Assembly (NCBI GenBank): GCA_910586615.1
Contig: CAJUJP010000016.1
Coordinates: 9,681 to 73,680, forward strand
Length of the DNA: 64,000 nt
Origin: an uncultured Lachnospiraceae bacterium
Lineage (GTDB): Bacteria > Bacillota > Clostridia > Lachnospirales > Lachnospiraceae
Direction: 5' to 3'
Made by a program: the position numbers and the translations under genes. Below are positions 1-7,355 of this stretch, in pieces. Under the pieces are notes generated by a model that had not been told where the DNA came from, did not search any database, and saw only the letters and a list, made by a program, of their open reading frames with translations. Each line of letters starts with the position of its first letter. Within the stretch, counting starts at the first letter, position 1.

Positions 1-228
1 AATACGCACAATACTGCTTAACAGCATCAGCAGAATATCCCAAAGAAGGAAAGAATATGCCCTTGCCGTAAAAGCCTCATACCATGCTGCACCTTCCCAC
101 AGCTTATTCCCGAAAAAAAGTACCAGCACAATCAACAGGGCTGCCGTCAAAAACAGCCATCTGAATCCATTGGCAATTGTCATCGGCACACTGGCCTTGG
201 CAACGATCTGCTTCTCCTGCTCTGTCAT
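1..228 (-). CDS. Partial membrane protein, function unknown
   Basis: The reading frame starts with ATG at 228, behind a GAGGTG ribosome binding site, and runs off the left edge after 76 codons. The visible part has a short charged N-terminus (MTEQEKQIVAKAS), a hydrophobic stretch at about residues 26-41, and a second one at about 62-76 that is cut by the window edge. It starts 22 bp after the nrdR stop and is probably in the same transcript. I do not recognise the family from this fragment; it is simply a small integral membrane protein. Confidence 0.6.
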   Translation of the reverse strand, partial: MTEQEKQIVAKASVPMTIANGFRWLFLTAALLIVLVLFFGNKLWEGAAWYEAFTARAYSFLLWDILLMLLSSIVRI

Positions 229-250
229 CTCTGCACCTCGTATCCTTTGC

Positions 251-703
251 TTATTTATCCAGCACTTTCTTAAGTTCATCCATAAAAGTGTTGATATCCT
301 TAAATTCACGGTATACGGATGCAAATCTGACATACGCAACCGCTTCCAGATCCTTCAGCTTATTCATGACGATCTCACCGATCACCTGACTCGGAATCTC
401 TTTCTCTTCCATATTAAAAACTTCTGTTTCCACTTCATCTACCAGCTGATTGATCTGGTTCGCACTGATCGGCCTTTTATGGCACGCACGTAAAACGCCG
501 GCCTCAATCTTGGATCTGTCATAAGTCTCCCTGTTATCGTCCTTCTTAATAATGATCAGCGGAATTGTCTCCACTTTCTCATATGTGGTAAAACGCTTAT
601 CACATTCGTCACAGACACGTCTCCTGCGAATGGAATTGTTATCCTCGGCAGGCCGGCTGTCGATTACTCTGGTATTCTCATGACCGCAAAAAGGGCATTT
701 CAT
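251..703 (-). CDS. nrdR: Transcriptional repressor NrdR
   Basis: This is the NrdR repressor of ribonucleotide reductase genes, 150 residues, the usual length of the family. It begins MKCPFCGH and has a zinc ribbon with C3, C6, C31 and C34, followed by an ATP-cone domain (about 49-139) that senses ATP/dATP. The start at 703 is chosen because GAGGAGG lies about 8 bp upstream; an in-frame start 8 codons earlier at 727 has no comparable site. A consensus promoter lies upstream at 776-804. No nrd gene is in the window, so its targets are elsewhere. Confidence 0.96.
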   Translation of the reverse strand: MKCPFCGHENTRVIDSRPAEDNNSIRRRRVCDECDKRFTTYEKVETIPLIIIKKDDNRETYDRSKIEAGVLRACHKRPISANQINQLVDEVETEVFNMEEKEIPSQVIGEIVMNKLKDLEAVAYVRFASVYREFKDINTFMDELKKVLDK

Positions 704-754
704 CAGGGATATCCTCCTCAGTATCAATTATTTTATTTTGAATTACGTTCAGTA

Positions 755-769
755 GAACTACAATAGTTC
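755..769. repeat. Perfect inverted repeat in the nrdR leader
   Basis: GAACTA, a 3-bp loop and TAGTTC form a perfect palindrome just downstream of the nrdR -10 box, near the expected transcription start. The position suits an operator. It does not resemble the known NrdR box, so the binding protein is unknown. Confidence 0.4.
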
Positions 770-775
770 ATATTT

Positions 776-804
776 ATTATAGGTGATTCTCACAATTATG
801 TCAA
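776..804 (-). promoter_or_regulatory. Sigma-A promoter of nrdR
   Basis: On the minus strand TTGACA (804-799) and TATAAT (781-776) are separated by exactly 17 bp, a perfect vegetative promoter. It should give an nrdR leader of roughly 65 nt. Confidence 0.85.
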
Positions 805-846
805 CTATTTTATGGAAACCACATCAGCCCACCTGACCCGTATCCG

Positions 847-1080
847 TCAAATGCACAGATCGACGATTATGATATCAGGGCCGATCTGCTTGATGTCCTT
901 GTAACAGATCACATAATTCGAATCATTGCCAAACAGTCCGCACCATTTATTTTCTCCCGGAATGATCAGTTTGAAAATCTGTCCGGTACATTCATCAAAC
1001 TCAAAATCGCACACCTTTCCCAGCTTCTGGCAATTTTTCAGATTAATGACTTCTTTTTTCTTTAATTCCGAAAATAACAT
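847..1080 (-). CDS. YlmC/YmxH family PRC-barrel sporulation protein
   Basis: A 77-residue protein beginning MLFSELKKKEVINL, with the compact all-beta PRC-barrel pattern of the YlmC/YmxH family, which is common in spore formers and of uncertain role. The phrases GKVCDFEFDECTGQI and YKDIKQIGPDIIIVD fit the family: a 'function and degree of conservation' strand pair followed by a C-terminal strand ending in a hydrophobic tail. ATG at 1080 is preceded by GGAGAGG. It lies between the zinc-ribbon/SH3 gene and nrdR. The family assignment is good, but the biochemical function is not known. Confidence 0.85.
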   Translation of the reverse strand: MLFSELKKKEVINLKNCQKLGKVCDFEFDECTGQIFKLIIPGENKWCGLFGNDSNYVICYKDIKQIGPDIIIVDLCI

Positions 1081-1154
1081 AGGAACCTCTCCGGGCTTTT
1101 ATTATATTAAATGCATCCGCCCGCGAAAGGTTCCTGTCATGATTCTGCGCCTTG

Positions 1155-2414
1155 TTATTCTTCCACTTCAACATAGTCTGTAAACACGTAACCGGTGGAG
1201 CCATCCTCCAGGACGATTTCATACCATTCTCCACCCCCGGCACTGCCTTTGCAGGTATAGGTCTCTCCGGCCTTTGCCACTTTAATGACATTTGTCCCTG
1301 ATTTACTTGGCTGGTCCCGCACATTTACATTAGAAACAATTTTAAGCTTATAGGTGTTCTTATCATTGTCACTTTCTATGATTTCACTTTCAACACCGTC
1401 CACTTCCTGACCATTCTGGCCTTCCTGACTGTCTCCGTTATTCTGGCTGCCCTCACTGCCTTCTCCGCCCTGTCCGTCTTCTGAACTCTCGGTCTCTGCC
1501 TGGTCATAATTTTTGGGAGCGTACTGTGTATACAGGTTGAATCCGACTAAAGCAACCACCACAAGAATCACACAGCCCAGCGCCGCCGTCATGATCGTGA
1601 TAAGGTCCACTCTCTCATCTTCATCATCATCCCAGTCGTCGTCTTCCCAATCGTCATCCTCATCATTCCAGTCATCGTCCCAGTCCTCATCCCGATAGGA
1701 ATATCTATTCCCCCGGGGCGGCGGTGCAGGAACGGAAGATTTCCGCCGTACTTCCGGTTCTGACTCTCTTCTCCTGCCGGAAGCATTCCGCGCTGCCGGG
1801 CCCCGAGAAGATCCACCGCCTGAGGAACTTCCCGATCTGCTCTGACGGCTTTGGCTTTCACCGCCCAAGGAACCTCTGGCCCCTGATCCCCGGCCCTCAC
1901 TGTCCGAGGCTCTTCTTACACTTGTTCCACGGCCGGAGCCATTGCCGCCGGAAGAACTTCTCGATCCGCTTCCACGGCCGGAACCTTCACCGGCTCCCCC
2001 GCTTCTTGCACTCCCTCCGCGGCCGGAACTCTCACCGCCGGACACACTTCTCGATCCGCTTCCACGACCGGAACCTTCACCGGCTCCCCCGCTTCTTGCA
2101 CTTCCTCCGCGGACAGAACCGCCACTGCCAGAAGCTCTCTCTCTCCTGCGGTCCACCTTTAGTTCCGCCTCCGTCTCCGAAAGAATATTACGCTCGATTG
2201 CATCCATGGGAATATCTTCCATATTCTCCACTCCTGCTCCGCCGGATCCTTCGGATCTTTCCACCATACTGCCGCATTTATGACAGAATTTCGTCCCTTC
2301 ACGCAATGCCGCACCGCAGTCCGGACACCGCATCTCTTTTATCACTCTGGTACCGCATTTCGGGCAAAACTGATCCGATTCCCTCAACCCGGCGCCACAT
2401 TTTGTACATATCAT
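1155..2414 (-). CDS. Double zinc-ribbon, low-complexity, single-pass membrane protein with SH3 domain
   Basis: A 419-residue modular protein. Two zinc ribbons occupy the N-terminus (C3, C6, C17, C20 and C30, C33, C44, C47). Residues about 90-230 are a Gly/Ser/Arg-rich linker holding a 30-residue tandem repeat. An Asp/Glu/Trp-rich acidic stretch (about 238-270) comes before one membrane helix (about 273-297). A Ser/Gly/Glu-rich spacer then leads to a bacterial SH3 domain (about 352-419). By topology the zinc ribbons should be cytoplasmic and the SH3 domain outside, where such domains often contact peptidoglycan. ATG at 2414 has AGGGGAT upstream. It is divergent from sigG. I know of similar zinc-ribbon/SH3 proteins in Clostridia but not of a proven function. 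Confidence 0.75.
   Translation of the reverse strand: MICTKCGAGLRESDQFCPKCGTRVIKEMRCPDCGAALREGTKFCHKCGSMVERSEGSGGAGVENMEDIPMDAIERNILSETEAELKVDRRRERASGSGGSVRGGSARSGGAGEGSGRGSGSRSVSGGESSGRGGSARSGGAGEGSGRGSGSRSSSGGNGSGRGTSVRRASDSEGRGSGARGSLGGESQSRQSRSGSSSGGGSSRGPAARNASGRRRESEPEVRRKSSVPAPPPRGNRYSYRDEDWDDDWNDEDDDWEDDDWDDDEDERVDLITIMTAALGCVILVVVALVGFNLYTQYAPKNYDQAETESSEDGQGGEGSEGSQNNGDSQEGQNGQEVDGVESEIIESDNDKNTYKLKIVSNVNVRDQPSKSGTNVIKVAKAGETYTCKGSAGGGEWYEIVLEDGSTGYVFTDYVEVEE
1956..2120. repeat. 90-bp tandem repeat encoding a 30-residue Gly/Ser/Arg unit
   Basis: Copies begin at 1956 and 2046 (offset 90 bp); the second is partial. They differ at only a few positions over the shared part. The repeat keeps the reading frame of the zinc-ribbon/SH3 gene and lies within its disordered linker, so copy number can change linker length without breaking the gene. 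Confidence 0.75.
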
Positions 2415-2483
2415 ATCCCCTTCACCTCGTCATTCCCGCCGTTCTTCGGCTTGTCTGCCAAAGACCGCGATCATTCCCTTACT

Positions 2484-2512
2484 AATGTACCAAAAATCTT
2501 TCTTTTTGTAAA
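2484..2512 (-). promoter_or_regulatory. Candidate promoter of the zinc-ribbon/SH3 gene
   Basis: Minus strand TTTACA (2512-2507), 17 bp, TACATT (2489-2484). The spacing is right, and the -10 box matches TATAAT at four of six positions. Confidence 0.5.
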
Positions 2513-2516
2513 ACGA

Positions 2517-2536
2517 TAAGAGAAGATTTTCTCTTA
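2517..2536. repeat. Palindrome between divergent promoters
   Basis: TAAGAGAA, loop GATT, TTCTCTTA: a perfect 8-bp stem in the intergenic region between the zinc-ribbon gene and sigG, just outside the candidate -35 boxes of both. It could be an operator serving either gene. Confidence 0.4.
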
Positions 2537-2545
2537 AAAATTTAT

Positions 2546-2574
2546 GAATAATTCCGTCCGATTCGTACATCCTT
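2546..2574 (+). promoter_or_regulatory. Candidate sigma-G type promoter of sigG
   Basis: GAATA (2546-2550), 17 bp, CATCCTT (2568-2574). The sigma-G consensus as I know it is GHATR, 17-18 bp, CATNHTA; only the last base differs. No good sigma-A boxes were seen, which fits autoregulation of sigG in the forespore. Confidence 0.45.
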
Positions 2575-2623
2575 GTTAGAAAAGGTACTATGAAAGAATT
2601 TGATCAAACAGGAAAGGCTGGGT

Positions 2624-3409
2624 ATGAATATGATACAGGGTAAAGTAGAAATATGCGGCGTCAATACATCCAAACTTCCGCTTCTTAAAAATGCGGAGAA
2701 AGAAGAACTTTTTAAGAGGATCGGAGACGGCGATGACGATGCCCGCAAAGAATATATCAACGGCAATCTGCGCCTTGTCTTAAGCGTCATCAAACGTTTT
2801 CATTCCAGCAACGAAAACGTGGACGACCTGTTTCAGATCGGCTGTATCGGTCTGATCAAAGCAATCGACAACTTCGACAGCACCCTCAACGTCAAATTTT
2901 CCACTTATGCCGTCCCCATGATCGTCGGCGAGATCAGACGGTATCTGCGGGACGCCAACAGCATCCGGGTATCCCGCTCTCTCAAAGACACCGCATACAA
3001 GGCAATCTATGCCAGAGAACATCTTACCCGCGTCAATTCCAAAGAACCCACCGTCACGGAAATTGCTGAGGAAATAGGCGTCCCCAAGGAAGATATCGTC
3101 TATGCCCTGGACGCCATCCAAAGTCCTATGAGTCTTTATGAGCCAGTCTATACGGACGGGGGCGATACGCTCTATGTCATGGATCAGATCAGCGACAAAA
3201 AGAATCGTGAGGAGATCTGGGTGGAGCACATCTCTCTGAGTGAAGCCATGAAAAAACTGAGTGAACGGGAATACGAGATCATCACACTGCGTTTCTTCGA
3301 AGGTAAAACCCAAATGGAAGTGGCCAACAAAATCGGAATTTCCCAGGCTCAGGTATCCAGGCTGGAAAAAAATGCCCTCAAAACCATGCGGCTCTACCTC
3401 ACTGCGTAG
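2624..3409 (+). CDS. sigG: RNA polymerase sporulation sigma factor SigG
   Basis: This is the late forespore sigma factor. KVEICGV near the N-terminus is the SigG signature, followed by region 2 (NGNLRLVLSVI, DDLFQIGCIGL, KFSTYAVPMI-GEIRRYLRD), region 3 and a region 4 helix-turn-helix (TQMEVANKIGISQAQVSRLEK). ATG 2624 sits 7 bp after AGGAAAGG; ATG 2630 is an alternative that would match the Bacillus N-terminus better. It lies on the strand opposite to sigE and spoIIGA. In Bacillus sigG directly follows sigE; here a REC/HD-GYP/GGDEF gene lies between them in the opposite direction. Confidence 0.96.
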   Translation: MNMIQGKVEICGVNTSKLPLLKNAEKEELFKRIGDGDDDARKEYINGNLRLVLSVIKRFHSSNENVDDLFQIGCIGLIKAIDNFDSTLNVKFSTYAVPMIVGEIRRYLRDANSIRVSRSLKDTAYKAIYAREHLTRVNSKEPTVTEIAEEIGVPKEDIVYALDAIQSPMSLYEPVYTDGGDTLYVMDQISDKKNREEIWVEHISLSEAMKKLSEREYEIITLRFFEGKTQMEVANKIGISQAQVSRLEKNALKTMRLYLTA

Positions 3410-3428
3410 CGAAATTTCCCAAATACCA

Positions 3429-3447
3429 AAACGAGCAAAGCTCGTTT
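3429..3447 (+). repeat. Strong 8-bp hairpin after sigG
   Basis: AAACGAGC, loop AAA, GCTCGTTT. It is followed at once by a second imperfect inverted repeat (CGAG about 3449 to CTCG about 3470). There is no U-tract, so it is not a plain terminator; it resembles a small repetitive-element fold or an mRNA-end stabiliser. Confidence 0.5.
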
Positions 3448-3504
3448 ACGAGATTCGCTTCGCGGACTCGGATAAGCGGAAGCATTTTCTATTCCATAAT
3501 AAAT

Positions 3505-3550
3505 AAGGTGTAAGTTCCTTCTTCCTGAAAGAGCTTACACCTTACTTTAC
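3505..3550. terminator. Bidirectional terminator between sigG and the HD-GYP/GGDEF gene
   Basis: AAGGTGTAAG (3505-3514) pairs with CTTACACCTT (3534-3543), a perfect 10-bp stem between convergent genes. T-runs are weak on both sides. Confidence 0.7.
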
Positions 3551-5541
3551 TAAAAATCCGCCACATCAAATGTCAGCGTGATATCTTTACCGCCATACAG
3601 CTTGAAATAATTCTGCACGATCCGGTCCGTGACAACACGGATATTTTCTTTCTCCGTTCCCATAAGCACTACAAGGAACTGTGAACTGCTGTATCTGGTA
3701 CCCACGTCCACGCCCCGCAGTGACTTGCAGATAGACTGTTCCATACACTGCATGGCGATTTCCATACGTTCCAGCTTGACTTCGCTTCCATCTGAGGAAA
3801 AAAGTGTAAAGAGCAGAAGCTGCGTCTTTTGTTTGCTCCTTCTGGAAAAGCGTGTCACAAAATCATAGATATGCGCAAATTCGGCATAATCCACCTGAAA
3901 AGCTCCCTTGTAATTTTCTCTGCTTCGAATCAGGTTCAGCACCGTCTCCAAATCGTTCTTAGACTGTTCCGGTGTGCGCACAAGTCCGGTTCCCTGATAG
4001 AAACCATAACGGATATTCTCATTCTGCTTCACGTGATACAACGCCTTGTCGGCACGCTGGTACAGTTCTTCATACTCATGTCCGTCCACACCCGACAAAC
4101 TGATCCCGATGGAAAGCTGCGTCTCCTTCAGAATATCTACCTGCTCCTGCTTCCTTGCAAAAGCATCCAGTATCTCATTCACCATATTAACCGCCGCATC
4201 CCTGCTGCGCATTCCCTCTACAAAATAGATGAATTCATCGCCGCCTGTTCTGCATACAATGTCCTTGCCACAGACCTCACGCAGTACATCCGCCGTCATC
4301 TTCAGCGCATAATCACCTGCCAGATGTCCGTGGATCTGATTGATCCGCTTAAAATGATCCAGGTCGATAATCATCAGACATCCGCCTGAAACTCTCAGGC
4401 TGGCCTCGATCTCACTCACGCCCTTCCGCTTGCTGAGCACACCTGTGAGGTAATCCGTAGATGCCTCCAGAACACTCTCACTGCCCATGGCAACCCCGTA
4501 GATCTTCTCGCTGTCAAAGATCGGCGACGCCATTTCCTCTTCCAGCATCCACTGCTGTTCCAGTGCCCCCTCTTTGATCAGTTCCAGAAAAATGTCAACC
4601 AGTTCCGGATCCCACTGGCTTCCTTTCCCTTTTCTCAGTTCTTCCATTACGATATCATCGCTGAGTCTTCTTCTGTACACCCGGTTGCTTGTCATTGCGT
4701 CATAAGAATCCACCAGGCCGATGACTCTTGCTACCAGCGGAATAGATTCCGCTTTCAGCCCTTCCGGATATCCTTTGCCGTCGTAACGCTCATGATGATA
4801 CTTTGCGCCCACATTGACATTCGGGAACATCTTGAAGTCTTTCAGAATCTCGGCACCCATAATAGTATGCCCTTTGATCAGGCGGAATTCCAAATCCGTC
4901 AGCCTGAAAGGCTTGTTGAGCACGGCATCAGGCACACCGATCTTACCCACATCATGCAGCATAGCCACATAATATATATTCTGAATCTCTTCATCCGTCC
5001 AGCCCAGTCTCTGAGCCATCAGTTCGGCATATGCCGCCACGCGCATGGAATGCCCCTTCGTGTAATCATCCTTGGCATCCACCGTATTGGCAACTGTCAT
5101 GATCGCCTGAATCGTGACCCGTTCCATCTCTCTTGTTTTCTCGTCCAGCCTGCGCTGCAGATCCTTACGATATCCGTCAAGTTCCAGTGTACTTTTGATT
5201 CGGCTCATCATGATCTGCGGTTCAAAAGGCTTGGAAATAAAATCGCAGGCACCCACGCGGAAGCATTCCACCTCCGTCTCGGAACTGCGGTCTGCCGTAA
5301 GAAAAATAACCGGAATCTTACACCAGCGTGGTTCGGCCTGCAATGCCTTCATAACCTCAAACCCGCTGATCTCCGGCATATTGATATCCAGCAGGATCAA
5401 ATCCGGTGTATGTCTGGACAGATATTTATATGCCTGCTTACCGGAATTCACTGCAACTACCTTGTACATCTCTCCTAACAGGTTCTGTGCTGTTGACAGA
5501 GTCAATCTGTCGTCATCGACTATTAAGATTATCTTTTTCAT
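3550..5541 (-). CDS. Response regulator with HD-GYP and GGDEF domains
   Basis: A 663-residue cyclic-di-GMP signalling protein. The receiver domain (about 3-118) has D9/D10, phospho-acceptor D52 and K104. A linker helix leads to an HD-GYP phosphodiesterase domain (about 140-335) with HDVGK (H196, D197) and DGKGYP (254-259). The GGDEF domain (about 358-515) has an intact GGDEF at 433-437, so cyclase activity is possible. The inhibitory I-site RxxD is CGKD (424-427), lacking the Arg. The last 145 residues form a domain I do not recognise. The start has GAGGG upstream. It probably both makes and degrades c-di-GMP under control of an unlinked kinase. It sits between sigG and sigE, convergent with sigG. 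Confidence 0.92.
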   Translation of the reverse strand: MKKIILIVDDDRLTLSTAQNLLGEMYKVVAVNSGKQAYKYLSRHTPDLILLDINMPEISGFEVMKALQAEPRWCKIPVIFLTADRSSETEVECFRVGACDFISKPFEPQIMMSRIKSTLELDGYRKDLQRRLDEKTREMERVTIQAIMTVANTVDAKDDYTKGHSMRVAAYAELMAQRLGWTDEEIQNIYYVAMLHDVGKIGVPDAVLNKPFRLTDLEFRLIKGHTIMGAEILKDFKMFPNVNVGAKYHHERYDGKGYPEGLKAESIPLVARVIGLVDSYDAMTSNRVYRRRLSDDIVMEELRKGKGSQWDPELVDIFLELIKEGALEQQWMLEEEMASPIFDSEKIYGVAMGSESVLEASTDYLTGVLSKRKGVSEIEASLRVSGGCLMIIDLDHFKRINQIHGHLAGDYALKMTADVLREVCGKDIVCRTGGDEFIYFVEGMRSRDAAVNMVNEILDAFARKQEQVDILKETQLSIGISLSGVDGHEYEELYQRADKALYHVKQNENIRYGFYQGTGLVRTPEQSKNDLETVLNLIRSRENYKGAFQVDYAEFAHIYDFVTRFSRRSKQKTQLLLFTLFSSDGSEVKLERMEIAMQCMEQSICKSLRGVDVGTRYSSSQFLVVLMGTEKENIRVVTDRIVQNYFKLYGGKDITLTFDVADF

Positions 5542-5658
5542 TCGCCCTCACACATATGTTTGCACTCATCCCACAAGCATATATCTTTATATTAATGATT
5601 GTTGTCACTCTATTCCGTCATGTCCATATACTTATGATATCATTACATACTATAAAAA

Positions 5659-6399
5659 TCAATTCTCTTTGCTCATCTCTTTTTTTAACCTGCGCATGAT
5701 CTTCTTTTCCAGACGCGAGATATAAGACTGCGATATCCCCAGCAGCTCCGCTACCTCTTTCTGCGTCAGTTCCTTGCCGTCCACACTGCCCAGCCCGAAC
5801 CGAAGTCTGATAATCGTCTGTTCCCGCTCCGTCAGTTTCCCGATCGCTTTGATCAAAAGCTTGCGCTCCACTTCATTCTCAAGATCTTTATAGATCACAT
5901 CCTCATCTGTCCCAAGAATGTCCGACAGCAAAAGTTCATTGCCGTCCCAGTCTACGTTAAGGGGCTCATCAATGGACACTTCCATCTTATGCTTACTGTT
6001 TCTTCTCAGATACATTAAGATTTCATTCTCAATGCACCGGGATGCGTAGGTTGCCAGTTTAATATTTTTCTCAGGGTTAAAAGTATTAATGGATTTGATC
6101 AAACCGATCGTTCCGATGGAAATCAAGTCCTCCACTCCCACCCCTGTATTGTCAAATTTTTTAGCGATATACACTACAAGCCTTAAATTATGTTCTATCA
6201 GAATCGCTTTCGCTTCGTCTTCATACTCTGTACCGAGATCACCTATGATCTCATTTTCCTTCTCACTTTCCAAAGGCGGCGGAAGCACCTCCGTCCCGCC
6301 TATGTAATGAATGTCTCCCTGCCTTGTCATAAGGAATCTCGAATCCTTATGAACCATTTTAAACTGGATCTTGCCGGGAATTGCCACCTTTAAAACCAT
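5659..6399 (-). CDS. sigE: RNA polymerase sporulation sigma factor SigE (pro-sigma-E)
   Basis: The early mother-cell sigma factor, 246 residues. A pro-sequence of roughly the first 20-30 residues (MVLKVAIPGKIQFKMVH) is expected to be removed by SpoIIGA. Conserved region 2 (EHNLRLVVYIAKKF, EDLISIGTIGLIKSI, KLATYASRCIENEI) and the C-terminal region 4 helix-turn-helix (TQKEVAELLGISQSYISRLEK) are clear. AGGAGGAAGG precedes ATG 6399. It follows spoIIGA after 11 bp, the conserved spoIIG operon order, so protease and substrate are co-expressed. Confidence 0.97.
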   Translation of the reverse strand: MVLKVAIPGKIQFKMVHKDSRFLMTRQGDIHYIGGTEVLPPPLESEKENEIIGDLGTEYEDEAKAILIEHNLRLVVYIAKKFDNTGVGVEDLISIGTIGLIKSINTFNPEKNIKLATYASRCIENEILMYLRRNSKHKMEVSIDEPLNVDWDGNELLLSDILGTDEDVIYKDLENEVERKLLIKAIGKLTEREQTIIRLRFGLGSVDGKELTQKEVAELLGISQSYISRLEKKIMRRLKKEMSKEN

Positions 6400-6410
6400 T
6401 TTCCTTCCTC

Positions 6411-7220
6411 CTAGTCTTCTAATAACCGGGGGTGAAGTATCATCTGGTAGATACTCTCTTTAGAAATTCCCGTATCACAAACCGCAACGATCACGTGCTC
6501 TTTTCTGATCTTCTGCTCCTGCTCGATCACCATTTCCGGCAATTCATAAGCGTGCAGGATGCCTTTGTCCTTTCCGACGCTCCGATAAGGAATCACATGA
6601 TATTTCTCAGACCGAAAGCAGGAAGCAATCTGTCCCGCCAGTTCCACGCTGACCAGACATACCGGGGCACCGCTGACAGGGTCCGCCAGATGGTTGCCTG
6701 TATCCACAAGAGCCTGTATCTTAAGCTCCTTCTGCAATGCCGGAACATAGACTGCTACCGTTCTCAGACAGTTTTCCTGTTTTCTTCTGACCGCCGTAAG
6801 AAGTCCGTACAGAATGCGGTACGCCGCATATCCCGCAGCGATAGTCAGAAGCAGACTTCCCTTTCCTTTCAGAACCGTTCTGAAACGGTTCATAATCCAT
6901 ATCATGATGCTTCCCCAAAAAAATCCACAGCCGGCCATTACAAGACTGCCGTGAATGAGTTTCCTGCCGTGATCTATTCGAAAAGTAATACACAACATGC
7001 ACATACTGACAGGTACCGCGCTTATGAGTATTCTCATTCCCATTGTACCCACCGGCGCCAGCATTGCCATGCAGACCAGCAGCGAACCCGTTAACGCCCC
7101 AAGCCAGATTCTTACGTGCGTGGCAGTACACTTCAGAACCTTTCCGGCCAGAGACAGCAAATACAGATTAGCTGTCATCTGCAAGATAAAAACACTGTCA
7201 ATATATAATTTGTAATACAC
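6411..7220 (-). CDS. spoIIGA: Sigma-E processing peptidase SpoIIGA
   Basis: A membrane aspartic protease that processes pro-sigma-E in response to SpoIIR from the forespore. The N-terminal half has about five membrane helices (residues about 1-145). The C-terminal cytoplasmic half has the catalytic motif LVDTGN (D173). Length, 269 residues, is a little short of the Bacillus protein but typical. The start is GTG at 7220, with GGAGGTG just upstream. It is the first gene of the spoIIGA-sigE operon, with an unusual long-spacer promoter at 7245-7277. Confidence 0.94.
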   Translation of the reverse strand: MYYKLYIDSVFILQMTANLYLLSLAGKVLKCTATHVRIWLGALTGSLLVCMAMLAPVGTMGMRILISAVPVSMCMLCITFRIDHGRKLIHGSLVMAGCGFFWGSIMIWIMNRFRTVLKGKGSLLLTIAAGYAAYRILYGLLTAVRRKQENCLRTVAVYVPALQKELKIQALVDTGNHLADPVSGAPVCLVSVELAGQIASCFRSEKYHVIPYRSVGKDKGILHAYELPEMVIEQEQKIRKEHVIVAVCDTGISKESIYQMILHPRLLED

Positions 7221-7244
7221 ATTTCACCTCCGTGCTTCTGTTTC

Positions 7245-7277
7245 ATTATAGGAAAACGGAGACAAATATTCTGTCAT
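7245..7277 (-). promoter_or_regulatory. spoIIG-like promoter with 21-bp spacer
   Basis: Minus strand ATGACA (7277-7272) and a perfect TATAAT (7250-7245) are 21 bp apart. The Bacillus subtilis spoIIG promoter is known for a similarly over-long spacer (22 bp), used by sigma-A only with phosphorylated Spo0A. I see no perfect 0A box (TTGTCGAA); TTTGTCTCC inside the spacer is a weak candidate. Confidence 0.6.
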
Positions 7278-7317
7278 TTTGAGGGAGCTTTTCCGCAATT
7301 TTTCCAGACAGATAGCA

Positions 7318-7347
7318 ACAAAAAACCACAGGATATCCTCCTGTGGT
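7318..7347 (-). terminator. Terminator of ftsZ
   Basis: ACCACAGG (7325-7332) pairs with CCTGTGGT (7340-7347). On the minus strand the stem is followed by six to seven T residues, 9 bp after the ftsZ stop. It separates the dcw cluster from spoIIGA. Confidence 0.9.
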
Positions 7348-7355
7348 CCAGTTTT

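Noticed and set aside
170..493. Plus-strand open frames over nrdR and other minus-strand genes
   Set aside because: They are antisense shadows without ribosome binding sites or family features; the minus-strand genes explain the sequence.
1724..2485. Long plus-strand frame across the zinc-ribbon gene
   Set aside because: It is His/Arg/Pro/Leu-rich because it reads the Gly/Ser repeats backwards; it has no RBS and no known domain.
7251..7320. Perfect Spo0A box near spoIIGA
   Set aside because: No TTGTCGAA or TTCGACAA occurs; only a weak partial match is present, so no 0A box is annotated.
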